From assembly GCF_900087015.1 (NCBI RefSeq), contig NZ_FLKP01000002.1, positions 868,001 through 932,000 on the forward strand: 64,000 nucleotides of DNA, written 5' to 3'. This document shows, piece by piece, positions 1 through 9,063 of this stretch (the first letter of the stretch is position 1; each line of letters begins with the position of its first letter). The translations under genes were made by a program, and so were the position numbers. The notes under the pieces were generated by a model that was given only the letters and a program-made list of their open reading frames with translations, did no database searches and had not been told where the DNA came from. This DNA comes from Christensenella timonensis (GTDB lineage Bacteria; Bacillota; Clostridia; Christensenellales; Christensenellaceae).

Positions 1-1
1 G

Positions 2-205
2 CTGGTGAACTGGGACAATTTTGCGGCCGGGACGGCCCCGATCCTGATTGGTTTGTTTCTGATCGGTTCTTTGTTAATGTTTTTTATAGGATTTATGGGA
101 GAGTATATTTTGAATATTAATACACGAGTCATGAAAAGGCCGCTCGTGGTGGAAGAGAAGCGGATTAATTTCACTTCCGAAAGTAAGAAAGATTCAGAGA
201 AATAA
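2..205 (+). CDS. C-terminal end of a membrane-bound family 2 glycosyltransferase (partial)
   Basis: The open frame enters from the left edge of the window, so only about the last 67 residues are present. They hold one clear hydrophobic helix (ILIGLFLIGSLLMFFIGFMG) followed by GEYILNIN and a basic tail with RPLVVEEKRINF. This tail is typical of the end of dolichol-phosphate-mannose-synthase/GtrB-type glycosyltransferases, which move a sugar onto a lipid carrier at the membrane. The catalytic domain lies outside the window. It is followed after only 6 bp by the flippase gene and probably belongs to the same polysaccharide operon. The family call rests on the tail motif alone. Confidence 0.6.
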   Translation: MVNWDNFAAGTAPILIGLFLIGSLLMFFIGFMGEYILNINTRVMKRPLVVEEKRINFTSESKKDSEK

Positions 206-211
206 TATAAA

Positions 212-1438
212 ATGGAAAAACAAATTAAGAAAAAGGCGATCGCAGGGGATTTGCTGTACAGCATGGTTGCGCTCGTATTGTTCAACGGAGTTTTGCAGCT
301 GATTGTCTATCCGCTTATTAATCGGGAAATGGGGGAATCGGCGTTTGGAGACGTCCTATATCTGATAGGTATCGTTTCTATTTTGGCACCATCGTTTGGC
401 CCGGCAGTGAATAATACCCGCTTAGTGCTTCAAAATCGTCTCGAAACAAAAAACGGTGATTATAATTTTACCTTGCTCTTGTTTTCGGGTTTATCTGTCG
501 CAGCCGTGGTTGTCATTTTGCTTTTTAGCAGACAGCTTAGCCTGATGACGGCAATTATTTTATCTGCAATCACTATTTTAACCATTTTCCGCTACTATTC
601 GGATGTGGAATATCGGCTAAAAATTAATTACAAAAAATATCTGGTTTTTTATGTAATTTTATCCATCGGGTATTTGCTCGGGCTGGGAGCATACTATCTT
701 ACTAAAAACTGGGTATGGGTATTTCTGATCGCGGAGGCAGCGCCGATTCTTTTTGTAATACTGCGCGGAAATATTTATAAGAAAGCGTTCCAATGCTCCG
801 AGAACAGAAAAGCAGTGCTGCGCGATTCGTTTATTCTTGCGCTTTCTTATTTGTTGTCCTATTCAATGATGAACATGGATCGTCTTGTTTTAATGAACAT
901 GGTGAGCAGTGATGCTGTTTCGCAATATTATGTCCTTTCCTTGATTGGGAAAACAGTGGCGCTGCTGGTAGGGCCGATCAGCAGCATTATGATTAGCTAT
1001 TTATCCAAATTTAGCGACATGATGGGCAAGAAGCTCTATCTTAAAATTATTATTTTAATGGCGGTTTTGTGCGCTGCGTTTTTGGTGGTTGCCATCGTTG
1101 CCACCCCGATTTTCATCCGAATTTTCTATCCAAACCTAGCCGGACAGCCTTTCTTTTTGATTGTCATTATAAATATTTCGCAAATTGTATTTTTTGCAGG
1201 CAGCCTATTGCTGATTGTTGTCCTTACGCTGAGTAGCGTAAAATGGCAACTGATTATTCAAGGAACTTATGCGGTACTTCTCACAATTTTATCGGTATTA
1301 TTTACACACTACTGGGCTATTGCCGGGTTTGCGCTTGCCGTGTTAATTTCCAATATCTACCGTTTTATGTGTACGCTTTTGATTGGCCTGAAAAAAAGCA
1401 AAGAAAAGAATTTTGCAATTAAGGAGGCTCCGAATTGA
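212..1438 (+). CDS. Wzx-like polysaccharide flippase (oligosaccharide/MATE-type membrane protein)
   Basis: A 408-residue, almost wholly hydrophobic protein with roughly 10-12 predicted membrane segments. The pattern is that of the polysaccharide-biosynthesis/MOP exporter family, which flips lipid-linked sugar units across the cytoplasmic membrane. The N-terminus carries a helix with GDLLYSMVALVLFNGVLQL followed by the loop INREMGESAFGDVLY, a common form of the first loop in Wzx proteins. The ATG has no strong ribosome binding site but sits 6 bp after the upstream stop, which suggests translational coupling. Its last codons overlap the TTG start of the next gene. The cluster also holds an ABC exporter (Wzm/Wzt), so two export routes, and perhaps two glycans, are likely. 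Exact substrate is unknown. Confidence 0.75.
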   Translation: MEKQIKKKAIAGDLLYSMVALVLFNGVLQLIVYPLINREMGESAFGDVLYLIGIVSILAPSFGPAVNNTRLVLQNRLETKNGDYNFTLLLFSGLSVAAVVVILLFSRQLSLMTAIILSAITILTIFRYYSDVEYRLKINYKKYLVFYVILSIGYLLGLGAYYLTKNWVWVFLIAEAAPILFVILRGNIYKKAFQCSENRKAVLRDSFILALSYLLSYSMMNMDRLVLMNMVSSDAVSQYYVLSLIGKTVALLVGPISSIMISYLSKFSDMMGKKLYLKIIILMAVLCAAFLVVAIVATPIFIRIFYPNLAGQPFFLIVIINISQIVFFAGSLLLIVVLTLSSVKWQLIIQGTYAVLLTILSVLFTHYWAIAGFALAVLISNIYRFMCTLLIGLKKSKEKNFAIKEAPN

Positions 1439-2511
1439 AAATAGGAATTTTGACGGTATATTTTGCCGACTATGGATCTTACTATCAGGCTGTCAGCCTG
1501 TGTAAGGCGATACAAAGCCTGGGACATGAATGCGAATTAATCAATGAGAGCGTTCGTTATTGGCGTTCACCCAGATTATGGGCAGGGCATATCGGGACGG
1601 TGTTCTTGCCGGAGAAAGTAAAGAGGGCGATTGGGAAAAAGGTGGCTGCATATAATAATTACCTGAATCTGCAAAAGGCAATAAGCAAGCAAACCATTTC
1701 GGAAGCGCGGCTTAGTATTAAAAAGTTATCTGCGGAATATGATTGTGTTATTATAGGAAGCGATGAGTTGTGGTCCGCCACGAATCCGCTTACGCGTTAT
1801 GTTCCTAGCTATTTTGGATACGGCCTGAGATGCCCGCGCATATCCTACTCCACTTCGGGTATTACAATGGAAAATCCGGATCAAAAACTGGAGCAAAAGA
1901 TGAAGCGCGGACTGCAAAGTTTTACTTGCCTTGCTGTACGCGACGTATATACGCAAGAGTGGGTAGAGCGGTTGTCAGAGAAGAAATGTGAGTTGGTGAT
2001 AGACCCGACATTGCTATATCCATTTTTTGTGCAGGATGATGTGGGCGGCGGAGGATATATTGCCGTTTATGGGGAACATTTTGCTCCAGACCAGGTTGAA
2101 GCGATTACCTCTTATGCCCAAAAAAACGATATACTGTTAAAGGCGATTTCGTGGCAGCATGATTGGTGCGATGAGTTTTGCGATGTCCATAGCCCTGAAC
2201 AATTACAGCAGGTTTTTGCCAAAAGTGAATATTCGATGGTTTCGACTTTTCATGGGACTATTTTCTCTATGCTTCATCATCGAAATTTTACCGCATTTAC
2301 GAGTCAACTGCGGGGCAAGAAGATAAGATTGCTGTTGGAAATGTTCGGATTACAGGACAGGATTTTCAAGGGGCGTATTTTAGAAAAAAATATAGAGTAT
2401 GATATATTTGAGAAAACTCTGGAGATGTGGAGAAAAAAATCCTGGGATTATTTAAATAATGCTCTTTATAAAATAGGGGAGGTCAAACAGAATGACTTTA
2501 TGCGAACCTGA
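1435..2511 (+). CDS. Polysaccharide pyruvyl transferase family protein
   Basis: A 358-residue protein with the pyruvyl-transferase (CsaB/WcaK-like) fold signs: an N-terminal MKIGILTVYFADYGSYYQAV, the central segment CVIIGSDELW, and the later SMVSTFHGTIFSML, which resembles the conserved S-x-R/F-H-G-x-I motif of the family. The family adds ketal pyruvate to sugars of surface glycans, although many members are only inferred to do so. Translation starts at TTG, supported by AAGGAGG seven bases upstream and by a 4-bp overlap with the flippase stop. Its 3' end overlaps the next gene by 20 bp. Such proteins often sit next to F420-dehydrogenase-beta-like proteins, as here. Exact acceptor is unknown. 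Confidence 0.75.
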   Translation: MKIGILTVYFADYGSYYQAVSLCKAIQSLGHECELINESVRYWRSPRLWAGHIGTVFLPEKVKRAIGKKVAAYNNYLNLQKAISKQTISEARLSIKKLSAEYDCVIIGSDELWSATNPLTRYVPSYFGYGLRCPRISYSTSGITMENPDQKLEQKMKRGLQSFTCLAVRDVYTQEWVERLSEKKCELVIDPTLLYPFFVQDDVGGGGYIAVYGEHFAPDQVEAITSYAQKNDILLKAISWQHDWCDEFCDVHSPEQLQQVFAKSEYSMVSTFHGTIFSMLHHRNFTAFTSQLRGKKIRLLLEMFGLQDRIFKGRILEKNIEYDIFEKTLEMWRKKSWDYLNNALYKIGEVKQNDFMRT

Positions 2512-3766
2512 TCTGTGCAGTGCGTGCGGCGCATGTGAAAATGCGTGCCCAAAACATTGCATCACAATAAAAGAAAACAAGAAAAAAATTTTGCTCCCGG
2601 AAATTGGAGAAGGATGTATTGAATGCGGAAAGTGCCGGAATGTATGTCCTGTCTTACATCCGGTGATTCCCAAGGATACAGTAATGCCAAAAGCATATGT
2701 AACTTGTTTTGAAAATGAAAAAGTGCTCGGAGAAAGTGCTTCGGGCGGGATGTTTACGGTATTGGCGGAACAAACGATAAAAGATGGCGGTTCTGTCTTT
2801 TCGGCAGTATACGAAGAAAATTTTGACGTTTGCTTCCGGAAAGCAACGGCCATAGAAGAATTACAGCCGATGCGTGCTTCAAAATATGTCCAAAGCCGGG
2901 TGGGAGGGAGTTATCAACAAATCAAACAAGATTTAGATAATGGGCTGTCGGTTTTGTTTTGCGGCCTTCCCTGCCAGGCAGGGGGATTGAGGGCTTATCT
3001 TGGAAAAGATTATTCTAATTTGCTGATTGTAGATATTGTATGCCATGGAGTTAGCCCTTTGTTCCTTTTGCAGATGGAAATTCATAGAATGGAAAAGGAA
3101 CATCAATCGAAAGTGGCAGGAATCAATCATACCAGCAAGCAAAACGGTTGGTCTATCCTGATTCAAAGGTGCGTTGAAATCCGTTTTGAAAACGGGGAAA
3201 CAATTTACCGGGATTCTTCGTACGATCCTTACCTGATTGGTTATCTGTCGGGGCTTTCCTACCGGGAGAGCTGTTATCAGTGCCGGTTTGCGAAGATGCC
3301 GCGCGTAAGCGATATTACAATTGGAGATTTTTTTGGCTTGGGCGTAATCAAGCCTTTCGGCCATTATAATAAAAAGGGAATGTCCCAGGTGATTATCAAT
3401 ACGAAAAGAGGAATGGAGTCATTTGAAAAAATAAAACCGGGTATTTTTTGTGAAGAACGAGAACTTTTTGAATGCCTGGCATTTAACCACAACCTGTGGA
3501 GACCGACGCCTAAACAGGCGCTGCACGATGTATTTATGAAAGACTCGCTGGAACTATCATATGATGAACTTCGTAAAAAGTACCTAGATAAAAAGCATTC
3601 TTTCCGCCTGAAAAGAGCGCTTAAACATGGAGTAAAAAAGATCTTAGGGTCTAAAAATACTGCACGTGGGATGTTGGCTGTTTACAAGCGCAGCGGAACA
3701 TTAAACCGTATAAAGTATATAGTTGATGATTTGGAAAGAACGATGGAAAGACAAGAGCATCAGTAG
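2492..3766 (+). CDS. Coenzyme F420 hydrogenase/dehydrogenase beta-subunit family iron-sulfur protein
   Basis: A 424-residue protein that begins with two 4Fe-4S ferredoxin motifs (CSACGACENACPKHC and CIECGKCRNVCPV, about residues 9-55). These are followed by the FrhB-type N- and C-terminal domains (ASGGMFTVLAE, FCGLPCQAGGL, IVDIVCHGVSP, SYRESCYQCRFAKMPRVSDITIGD). The family links reduced ferredoxin or flavin to a second substrate; members in polysaccharide clusters have no proven reaction. It overlaps the pyruvyl-transferase-like gene by 20 bp, so the two are translationally coupled and probably work on the same glycan. The organism shows no other F420 genes in this window, so true F420 use is doubtful. 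Confidence 0.8.
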   Translation: MTLCEPDLCSACGACENACPKHCITIKENKKKILLPEIGEGCIECGKCRNVCPVLHPVIPKDTVMPKAYVTCFENEKVLGESASGGMFTVLAEQTIKDGGSVFSAVYEENFDVCFRKATAIEELQPMRASKYVQSRVGGSYQQIKQDLDNGLSVLFCGLPCQAGGLRAYLGKDYSNLLIVDIVCHGVSPLFLLQMEIHRMEKEHQSKVAGINHTSKQNGWSILIQRCVEIRFENGETIYRDSSYDPYLIGYLSGLSYRESCYQCRFAKMPRVSDITIGDFFGLGVIKPFGHYNKKGMSQVIINTKRGMESFEKIKPGIFCEERELFECLAFNHNLWRPTPKQALHDVFMKDSLELSYDELRKKYLDKKHSFRLKRALKHGVKKILGSKNTARGMLAVYKRSGTLNRIKYIVDDLERTMERQEHQ

Positions 3767-3807
3767 TGTGGTATAATAAAAAAAATTTCATGCCAATGGA
3801 GTGGAGT

Positions 3808-6549
3808 ATGGAGAAGACGGTTCTACAACAACAAAATAATCCATTTATAAAGTACCGAATGGAGTGCATCTATATTGCATTATTCCTTGTAATACCGCTT
3901 CTTCTGTTTGCTGATGCGCTTGTTAATCACCAATTGATTGACGCTGGTGATATGGTTGGAACGTTCTCGAGAAATAGCATTGTAAGAGAAGCTTTTACAA
4001 GCGGGAAAATGACCTTTTGGAATATTTACGAGGCAAGTGGCACTCCGTGGATATCTCCCTATCTTATGTATCCACTCGCATGGATAGTCATGCCATTTGA
4101 TGCGGTCACGCAGACGACCCTTTATTTTGCGCTGCATTTATCCCTCGGCGGTATCTTTTTATTTTTTTACCTGAAGGAATTAAACCTTTCGGTACATGCT
4201 GCATTTTTTGGCGGGATAGTATTTATGCTATCTAATATGTTGCTGCTTCGTATGGCACACTCTGGAGTCGTTGCCACTATGGTTTGGACTCCCTTGGTTC
4301 TTCTGCTTACAGAAAAGCTTTTGAAGCACAATGCCGAATTTAAATACATGTTATTAGCGGGTATCGCCGTCGCCATGCAAGCTCTGGCAGGATTTCAGCA
4401 GGTCCTAATATATTCCTGTATTTTTGTTGCGATATATTATGTTGCATGCGGGCTGCATAAGAAAATTAAGTGGTACCGTTTAATCGGTTCCCTAATTGGT
4501 GCCTTTATCGTCGCCGTATGCTTGTGGGCTGTTATATTGCTTCCCACTTTTCAATTAATCCGCTTCACCGGAAGGGCCATAGGGGATTCCTATGAGCATT
4601 TTGCTTCTTTTAGTTTTGACCCGCGAGTTGTAGTCGGAATGCTGTCTCCGGAGGCTTGGCGCACGATGAATAGCGTAGCATACAAGGGAGAATTTACGGT
4701 AGATATTTATTTTGGACTTGTTGTACTGGCGCTGTGCATCTATGCCCTTATTTTTTGCAGGAAGAATTTCAAAGTGAAAGTATTGGGAATTGGCATGGTG
4801 CTGGTGTTTCTGTTCATGATTTGCCCCAGCGTTGAGCCAATAGGACGATTGGTCCAAAAGATACCGTTTATAGGGTCGTTCCGCTGCACAGCGCGGGCAG
4901 TTTTCTTGTTTGCAATATGCGAAATTGCACTTGCTGCGATTGCTTTGAACCAAATTATTCGCAACAAAGAATATAAACGTTATCTAAAGTTTAGTATTTT
5001 ATTTTTTATAGCGGTTTGTGTGCTGTTGGGAATCTTTTATGTAAACAGGCATGAGTGGTTCAACTTTGGAATAGACAACAAAATTAAGATGGCAGGTGTA
5101 ATGCTATTGGTAATTGCAGGACTCAATATTCTTATTGCATTTATAATCATGCTGCTTACATTAAAAGAAAAAAGAAGGTATCTTGCTACAATTTTTGTCA
5201 TTGCACTGGTAATCCTAAATATATGTGACGTGTTTTTTATGAACAATGCAAAAGATTTTGAATTGCCAGAGCGCGTGACAAGAAGGTTTGATGCAGAGCT
5301 GTTGAAGAATACAGAATTTTCAAACTTTATGAACGACAATGCCGGACTTGAATACCGGGTTGCAAAAGTCGGAGGGACATCACATCAGAAAAATCGTAGC
5401 ATGAATATGTATATTACGAGCGAAACAATCAACCGGTATATGGATCTGAATGGCTATATTTCCTATGAAAACCAAAATTACCTTAAGATGTTTAGCAATT
5501 GGTATGATATTTCTGTATATGTTGGGACGGAGCAGAGAATAGAGAATCTATCACTTTATTCGATGCTGGACGTTAAATACTTTGCAGTGCAGGACGGGTA
5601 CGGGTTTGAAGTCTGGGATATAAAACCGGCAGATCTTATTTTAGAAAAAGATATCGTTCGTATTGAGCCAGGCGATGGGGAAAGAGTTGCATGGCAGGAG
5701 GAATTTGAGCTTCAGCCCGATCACTATTATTTTGTGGAAGCTACAGTTGTGGATGGGGGAAATGCTGAAAGATTGTATATTGATCTCTATGCAGGCAACA
5801 GCCAGGAAAACGATTATGATCATTTTGAACATGATCTCGATTTGAGAGGATACGGGGAAGAAACGAGGAGATTCCTTATTAATTCGATGAAAGACGCTCC
5901 CGGGAAAGCTTCTGTACGGTTGCTTGCCCAAGGGAATAGCGATACAGTGACGGTTAAAGATATCAGGATATATGACTCTGTTGCGGTACCTGTCGACTTA
6001 CCGATTGCTGCGGAAGTAGAAGATTATGGGGTCGTAGAAAATGAAAAAAAAGCAAATGGAAATATAACGATATATGAGAATCCGTATGTAAAAGGAATGG
6101 TATATTCTGCGGATTATGTAATCGGGATGCAAACGGCGGAACAGATCATAGCGGATACTAAGACAAATGACTTTGACCGGAATATTTACGTTGTAGGCCA
6201 TGATGATATGGAACTTTTGGAAAGCAATACAAAGATTTCAATAGAATCTATCGATCCGAATAATGTGTCTGCAAAAGTAAATGCCGACCAAGACACCTTT
6301 GTCGTGATGGCACAGAATTATTATCCTGCGTGGAAGGCATATGTAGACGGGCAGGAAACCCAGATTTATATTGCGAACGGAACGTTGCAGGGAATCGACG
6401 TTCCGGCGGGAGAGCATATTGTGGAATTTAAATATATACCAAGCTATTTCTATGCAGGGGCGGTTATATCTGCATGCACGGTGTGCTTTCTTATAATTTA
6501 TTTCGTGGCGCAGAGCAGAAAGAAAAAGAGGACGGATAACGGAAAATGA
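3808..6549 (+). CDS. YfhO family multi-pass membrane protein
   Basis: About 913 residues. An N-terminal half with roughly a dozen membrane helices is followed by a large outside domain and a final C-terminal helix ending in basic residues. The layout, the early IPLLLFADALVNHQLIDAGD and the late FVVMAQNYYPAWKAYVDGQE with a beta-rich VPAGEHIVEFKY segment before the last helix match the YfhO family, implicated in glycosylation of lipoteichoic acid or other wall polymers. I chose ATG 3808 because GGAG lies 6 bp upstream; the frame is open back to a GTG at 3766, which lacks a ribosome binding site. The TGA stop overlaps the next ATG (ATGA). Confidence 0.8.
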   Translation: MEKTVLQQQNNPFIKYRMECIYIALFLVIPLLLFADALVNHQLIDAGDMVGTFSRNSIVREAFTSGKMTFWNIYEASGTPWISPYLMYPLAWIVMPFDAVTQTTLYFALHLSLGGIFLFFYLKELNLSVHAAFFGGIVFMLSNMLLLRMAHSGVVATMVWTPLVLLLTEKLLKHNAEFKYMLLAGIAVAMQALAGFQQVLIYSCIFVAIYYVACGLHKKIKWYRLIGSLIGAFIVAVCLWAVILLPTFQLIRFTGRAIGDSYEHFASFSFDPRVVVGMLSPEAWRTMNSVAYKGEFTVDIYFGLVVLALCIYALIFCRKNFKVKVLGIGMVLVFLFMICPSVEPIGRLVQKIPFIGSFRCTARAVFLFAICEIALAAIALNQIIRNKEYKRYLKFSILFFIAVCVLLGIFYVNRHEWFNFGIDNKIKMAGVMLLVIAGLNILIAFIIMLLTLKEKRRYLATIFVIALVILNICDVFFMNNAKDFELPERVTRRFDAELLKNTEFSNFMNDNAGLEYRVAKVGGTSHQKNRSMNMYITSETINRYMDLNGYISYENQNYLKMFSNWYDISVYVGTEQRIENLSLYSMLDVKYFAVQDGYGFEVWDIKPADLILEKDIVRIEPGDGERVAWQEEFELQPDHYYFVEATVVDGGNAERLYIDLYAGNSQENDYDHFEHDLDLRGYGEETRRFLINSMKDAPGKASVRLLAQGNSDTVTVKDIRIYDSVAVPVDLPIAAEVEDYGVVENEKKANGNITIYENPYVKGMVYSADYVIGMQTAEQIIADTKTNDFDRNIYVVGHDDMELLESNTKISIESIDPNNVSAKVNADQDTFVVMAQNYYPAWKAYVDGQETQIYIANGTLQGIDVPAGEHIVEFKYIPSYFYAGAVISACTVCFLIIYFVAQSRKKKRTDNGK

Positions 6550-7592
6550 GGATTATTATTTCAACAGTTCAAATCCCGTTTATAACGGGCGGCGCGGAAT
6601 TTCTCGCACAAAATTTAAAAAGTGCTTTCATAGAAAACGGGTATGAAGCGGAAATTGTGACGATGCCTTTTATGGATAGCCCGCTTGAGCGTTTGGAAGA
6701 TCATATTGTCGCGTCAAGACTATTGGAATTAACCTATGGATGGGCAGGAAAAAGCGACCTTTGCATCGGGCTTAAGTTCCCTGCTTATTTTATTCCACAT
6801 GAAAATAAGGTGTTATGGATTCTCCACCAGCACCGAAACGCATACGATTTGTTCAATGCGCCCAGCAGCACCATTAAAGATGATGAAACAGGAAGAAAAT
6901 TCCGCGATATTGTATACCGGGCGGACAATACTTATCTGCCGGAAGCAAAGCGGCTCTATACGATTGCCGATAATGTTGCCGGCAGGCTGAAACGATATAA
7001 TGGACTGAATGCCCAAACTTTATACCATCCATGCCCAGATCATGACAAATTTTACGCGGAAGAATATGGAGACTATATCCTGATGCCTAGCAGGATCAAT
7101 GTTACGAAAAGGCAGATGCTTGCGCTGGAAGCGATGGAGTATGTAAAGTCGGACATTAAGCTGTATCTGGTCGGGCAAGCGGGGACAGAACACGAACGCC
7201 GCCAATTGCTTGAAACCATTCGGCAAAAAGGATTAGAGGATAAAGTCAGATATTTTGATTTTGTATCAACAGGCCGGAAATTAGAGCTGTATGCGAACGC
7301 AAGGGCCGTATTATTTATTCCGATCGATGAAGATTACGGGTATATTACTTTAGAGGCAATGGAAGCGGCGCGTGCAGTCATTACGGCAAAAGACAGCGGA
7401 GGCCCGTTGGAGTTTGTTGAAAATGAGAAAAACGGATTGATTGTTTCGCCGGAACCTCTGGAAATTGCAAAAGCAATTGACGAATTTGCGCATTCCAAGA
7501 AGATGGCACGGCAAATGGGGATTGCCGCAAAAACACGTCTTTCCGATATGAATATTACGTGGGAAAATGTTGTGAAGGAGTTAACGAAATAG
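6546..7592 (+). CDS. Glycosyltransferase family 4 (GT-B fold)
   Basis: A 348-residue GT-B glycosyltransferase. The N-terminal domain has the loop ITGGAEFLAQNL, and the C-terminal domain holds YILMPSRINVTKRQ, LYLVGQAG and the family E-x7-E region EDYGYITLEAMEAARAV followed by SGGPLEFVENEKNG. These are hallmarks of retaining GT4 enzymes that use nucleotide sugars such as GDP-mannose. The start ATG overlaps the YfhO stop, so it is in the same operon. Given GDP-mannose and probable GDP-D-rhamnose synthesis downstream, it is likely a mannosyl- or rhamnosyltransferase, but that is inference. Confidence 0.85.
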   Translation: MRIIISTVQIPFITGGAEFLAQNLKSAFIENGYEAEIVTMPFMDSPLERLEDHIVASRLLELTYGWAGKSDLCIGLKFPAYFIPHENKVLWILHQHRNAYDLFNAPSSTIKDDETGRKFRDIVYRADNTYLPEAKRLYTIADNVAGRLKRYNGLNAQTLYHPCPDHDKFYAEEYGDYILMPSRINVTKRQMLALEAMEYVKSDIKLYLVGQAGTEHERRQLLETIRQKGLEDKVRYFDFVSTGRKLELYANARAVLFIPIDEDYGYITLEAMEAARAVITAKDSGGPLEFVENEKNGLIVSPEPLEIAKAIDEFAHSKKMARQMGIAAKTRLSDMNITWENVVKELTK

Positions 7593-7593
7593 T

Positions 7594-9048
7594 ATGGATA
7601 CAGCTTCGAAGATAGAAAAGATATTAGCGGAAATTGAAACTGGCGAAAGGGAGACTGGAACATTTGCTCAAACGATGAAAATAGAGGAAGTCCTTAAAAT
7701 TCTGGGAAAAGATCCAGACCTGTGCAGGAGCCAGCAGGGAAGTTCGGAAGTGGGCACAGTTCATTTTAATATTGATGAGCTGAAGCGTTGGAAGGATCTG
7801 ATTGAAAAAGATCATAATGTTATCTATGACCGGCCTCTGGCGGGGGGGAACAAACTGAAGACGACGGCGAAGCGTGCAATCCGGAAGGCGGCACGTTTTG
7901 TAGTTGATCCTATGCGGGTAGATCAGAACGAATTTAATTTGGCGGTTATGTCCGCAATTAATATTTTATACAATGGCGCGGTTGTGGCGAATCCACAAAC
8001 AGTCATTGAACAGCTGCGGGAGCTGCGGAGGGATATAAACGATAACAAAAGAAAAACAGCAGATATTGCTGAAAGAGTATTGGAGCTGGATGAAAAAAAT
8101 AAGGAAATAAAAAAAGAAATAGAAAATGTTGCGGCTTATTTGGAGGAAGAAAACCAACAGTTGCTGGATAAAATCAAGGAGCTGGCAGAGCAGCGTGAAA
8201 TGATCAAAAAGGTATCGGAAAAATTTGACAGGCAGACAGAGACCTTTGCGCGCTTTTTGCGGGAGCAGGAAAAACAAAGGGAATCTTCTGCCATGCTGCC
8301 GGGAACGCCTTCGTGCGCTGAGCCAGTACAAGGGCAGGAAAGCGGCAGACCGGATCCTGAATCAAAGGATACTTACGCGGCAATTGATTATTTTGATTTT
8401 GAAAATCATTTCCGGGGTTCGCGTGAAGAAATTAAGGCAGGACAGGAAGTCTATGCGCCCTATTTCGAAGGGAGAACAAATATTCTTGACCTGGGATGTG
8501 GCCGCGGTGAATTCTTGGAAATTATGAAAGAAAAAGAAATTCCCGCGAAAGGTGTTGACCTGTATCCGGATTATGTTTATTTTTGCAGGCTTAACGGTTT
8601 TGATGCGATTGAAGGAGATGCAGTTGAATATTTGGCAGGAATAGAGAATGAATCATTGGGTGGAATCTTCGCAGCGCAGTTGATTGAGCATTTAGAGGTG
8701 GAGCAGATATTGAGCTTGTGCGCAGAAGCTTACAAAAAATTGCAGGAGGGAGCATTCTTTATTGCAGAAACGCCGAATCCTACATGTCTTGCGACCTATA
8801 TGAATTCTTTTTACCTGGATCCCTCCCATAATAAACCGGTTCATCCCAAAACGATGGAATATTATTTGCGAAAAGCGGGATTCAGCGAGGTTGAAATACT
8901 CTTTACGGAAGCCAGCAGATCTGGTTACCGTCTGCCTCTTTTGAGCGGGAAAGGCGTAGACAATCTGGAAGAATTCAATAATGGAATCAATCTGGTGACG
9001 GATCTATTGTTTGGCAGCCAGGACTATGCGGTTATTGCGAAAAAGTAA
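7594..9048 (+). CDS. Coiled-coil SAM-dependent methyltransferase, possible glycan chain terminator
   Basis: 484 residues in three parts. There is an N-terminal region of about 130 residues, then a strongly charged heptad-like coiled coil (about residues 145-225, rich in E, K, L, Q), then a class I methyltransferase domain with motif I ILDLGCGRGEFLE near residue 295, AQLIEHL and FFIAETPNP. The methyltransferase belongs to the type found in surface-glycan clusters. It lies between two glycosyltransferases with 1-15 bp gaps. In O-antigen systems exported by Wzm/Wzt, a coiled-coil terminator such as WbdD caps the chain and sets its length; the domain order here (coil first, methyltransferase last) is different, so the parallel is only suggestive. 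A simple sugar O-methyltransferase is the alternative. Confidence 0.8.
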   Translation: MDTASKIEKILAEIETGERETGTFAQTMKIEEVLKILGKDPDLCRSQQGSSEVGTVHFNIDELKRWKDLIEKDHNVIYDRPLAGGNKLKTTAKRAIRKAARFVVDPMRVDQNEFNLAVMSAINILYNGAVVANPQTVIEQLRELRRDINDNKRKTADIAERVLELDEKNKEIKKEIENVAAYLEEENQQLLDKIKELAEQREMIKKVSEKFDRQTETFARFLREQEKQRESSAMLPGTPSCAEPVQGQESGRPDPESKDTYAAIDYFDFENHFRGSREEIKAGQEVYAPYFEGRTNILDLGCGRGEFLEIMKEKEIPAKGVDLYPDYVYFCRLNGFDAIEGDAVEYLAGIENESLGGIFAAQLIEHLEVEQILSLCAEAYKKLQEGAFFIAETPNPTCLATYMNSFYLDPSHNKPVHPKTMEYYLRKAGFSEVEILFTEASRSGYRLPLLSGKGVDNLEEFNNGINLVTDLLFGSQDYAVIAKK

Positions 9049-9063
9049 ACGGAGACGAAAGAT

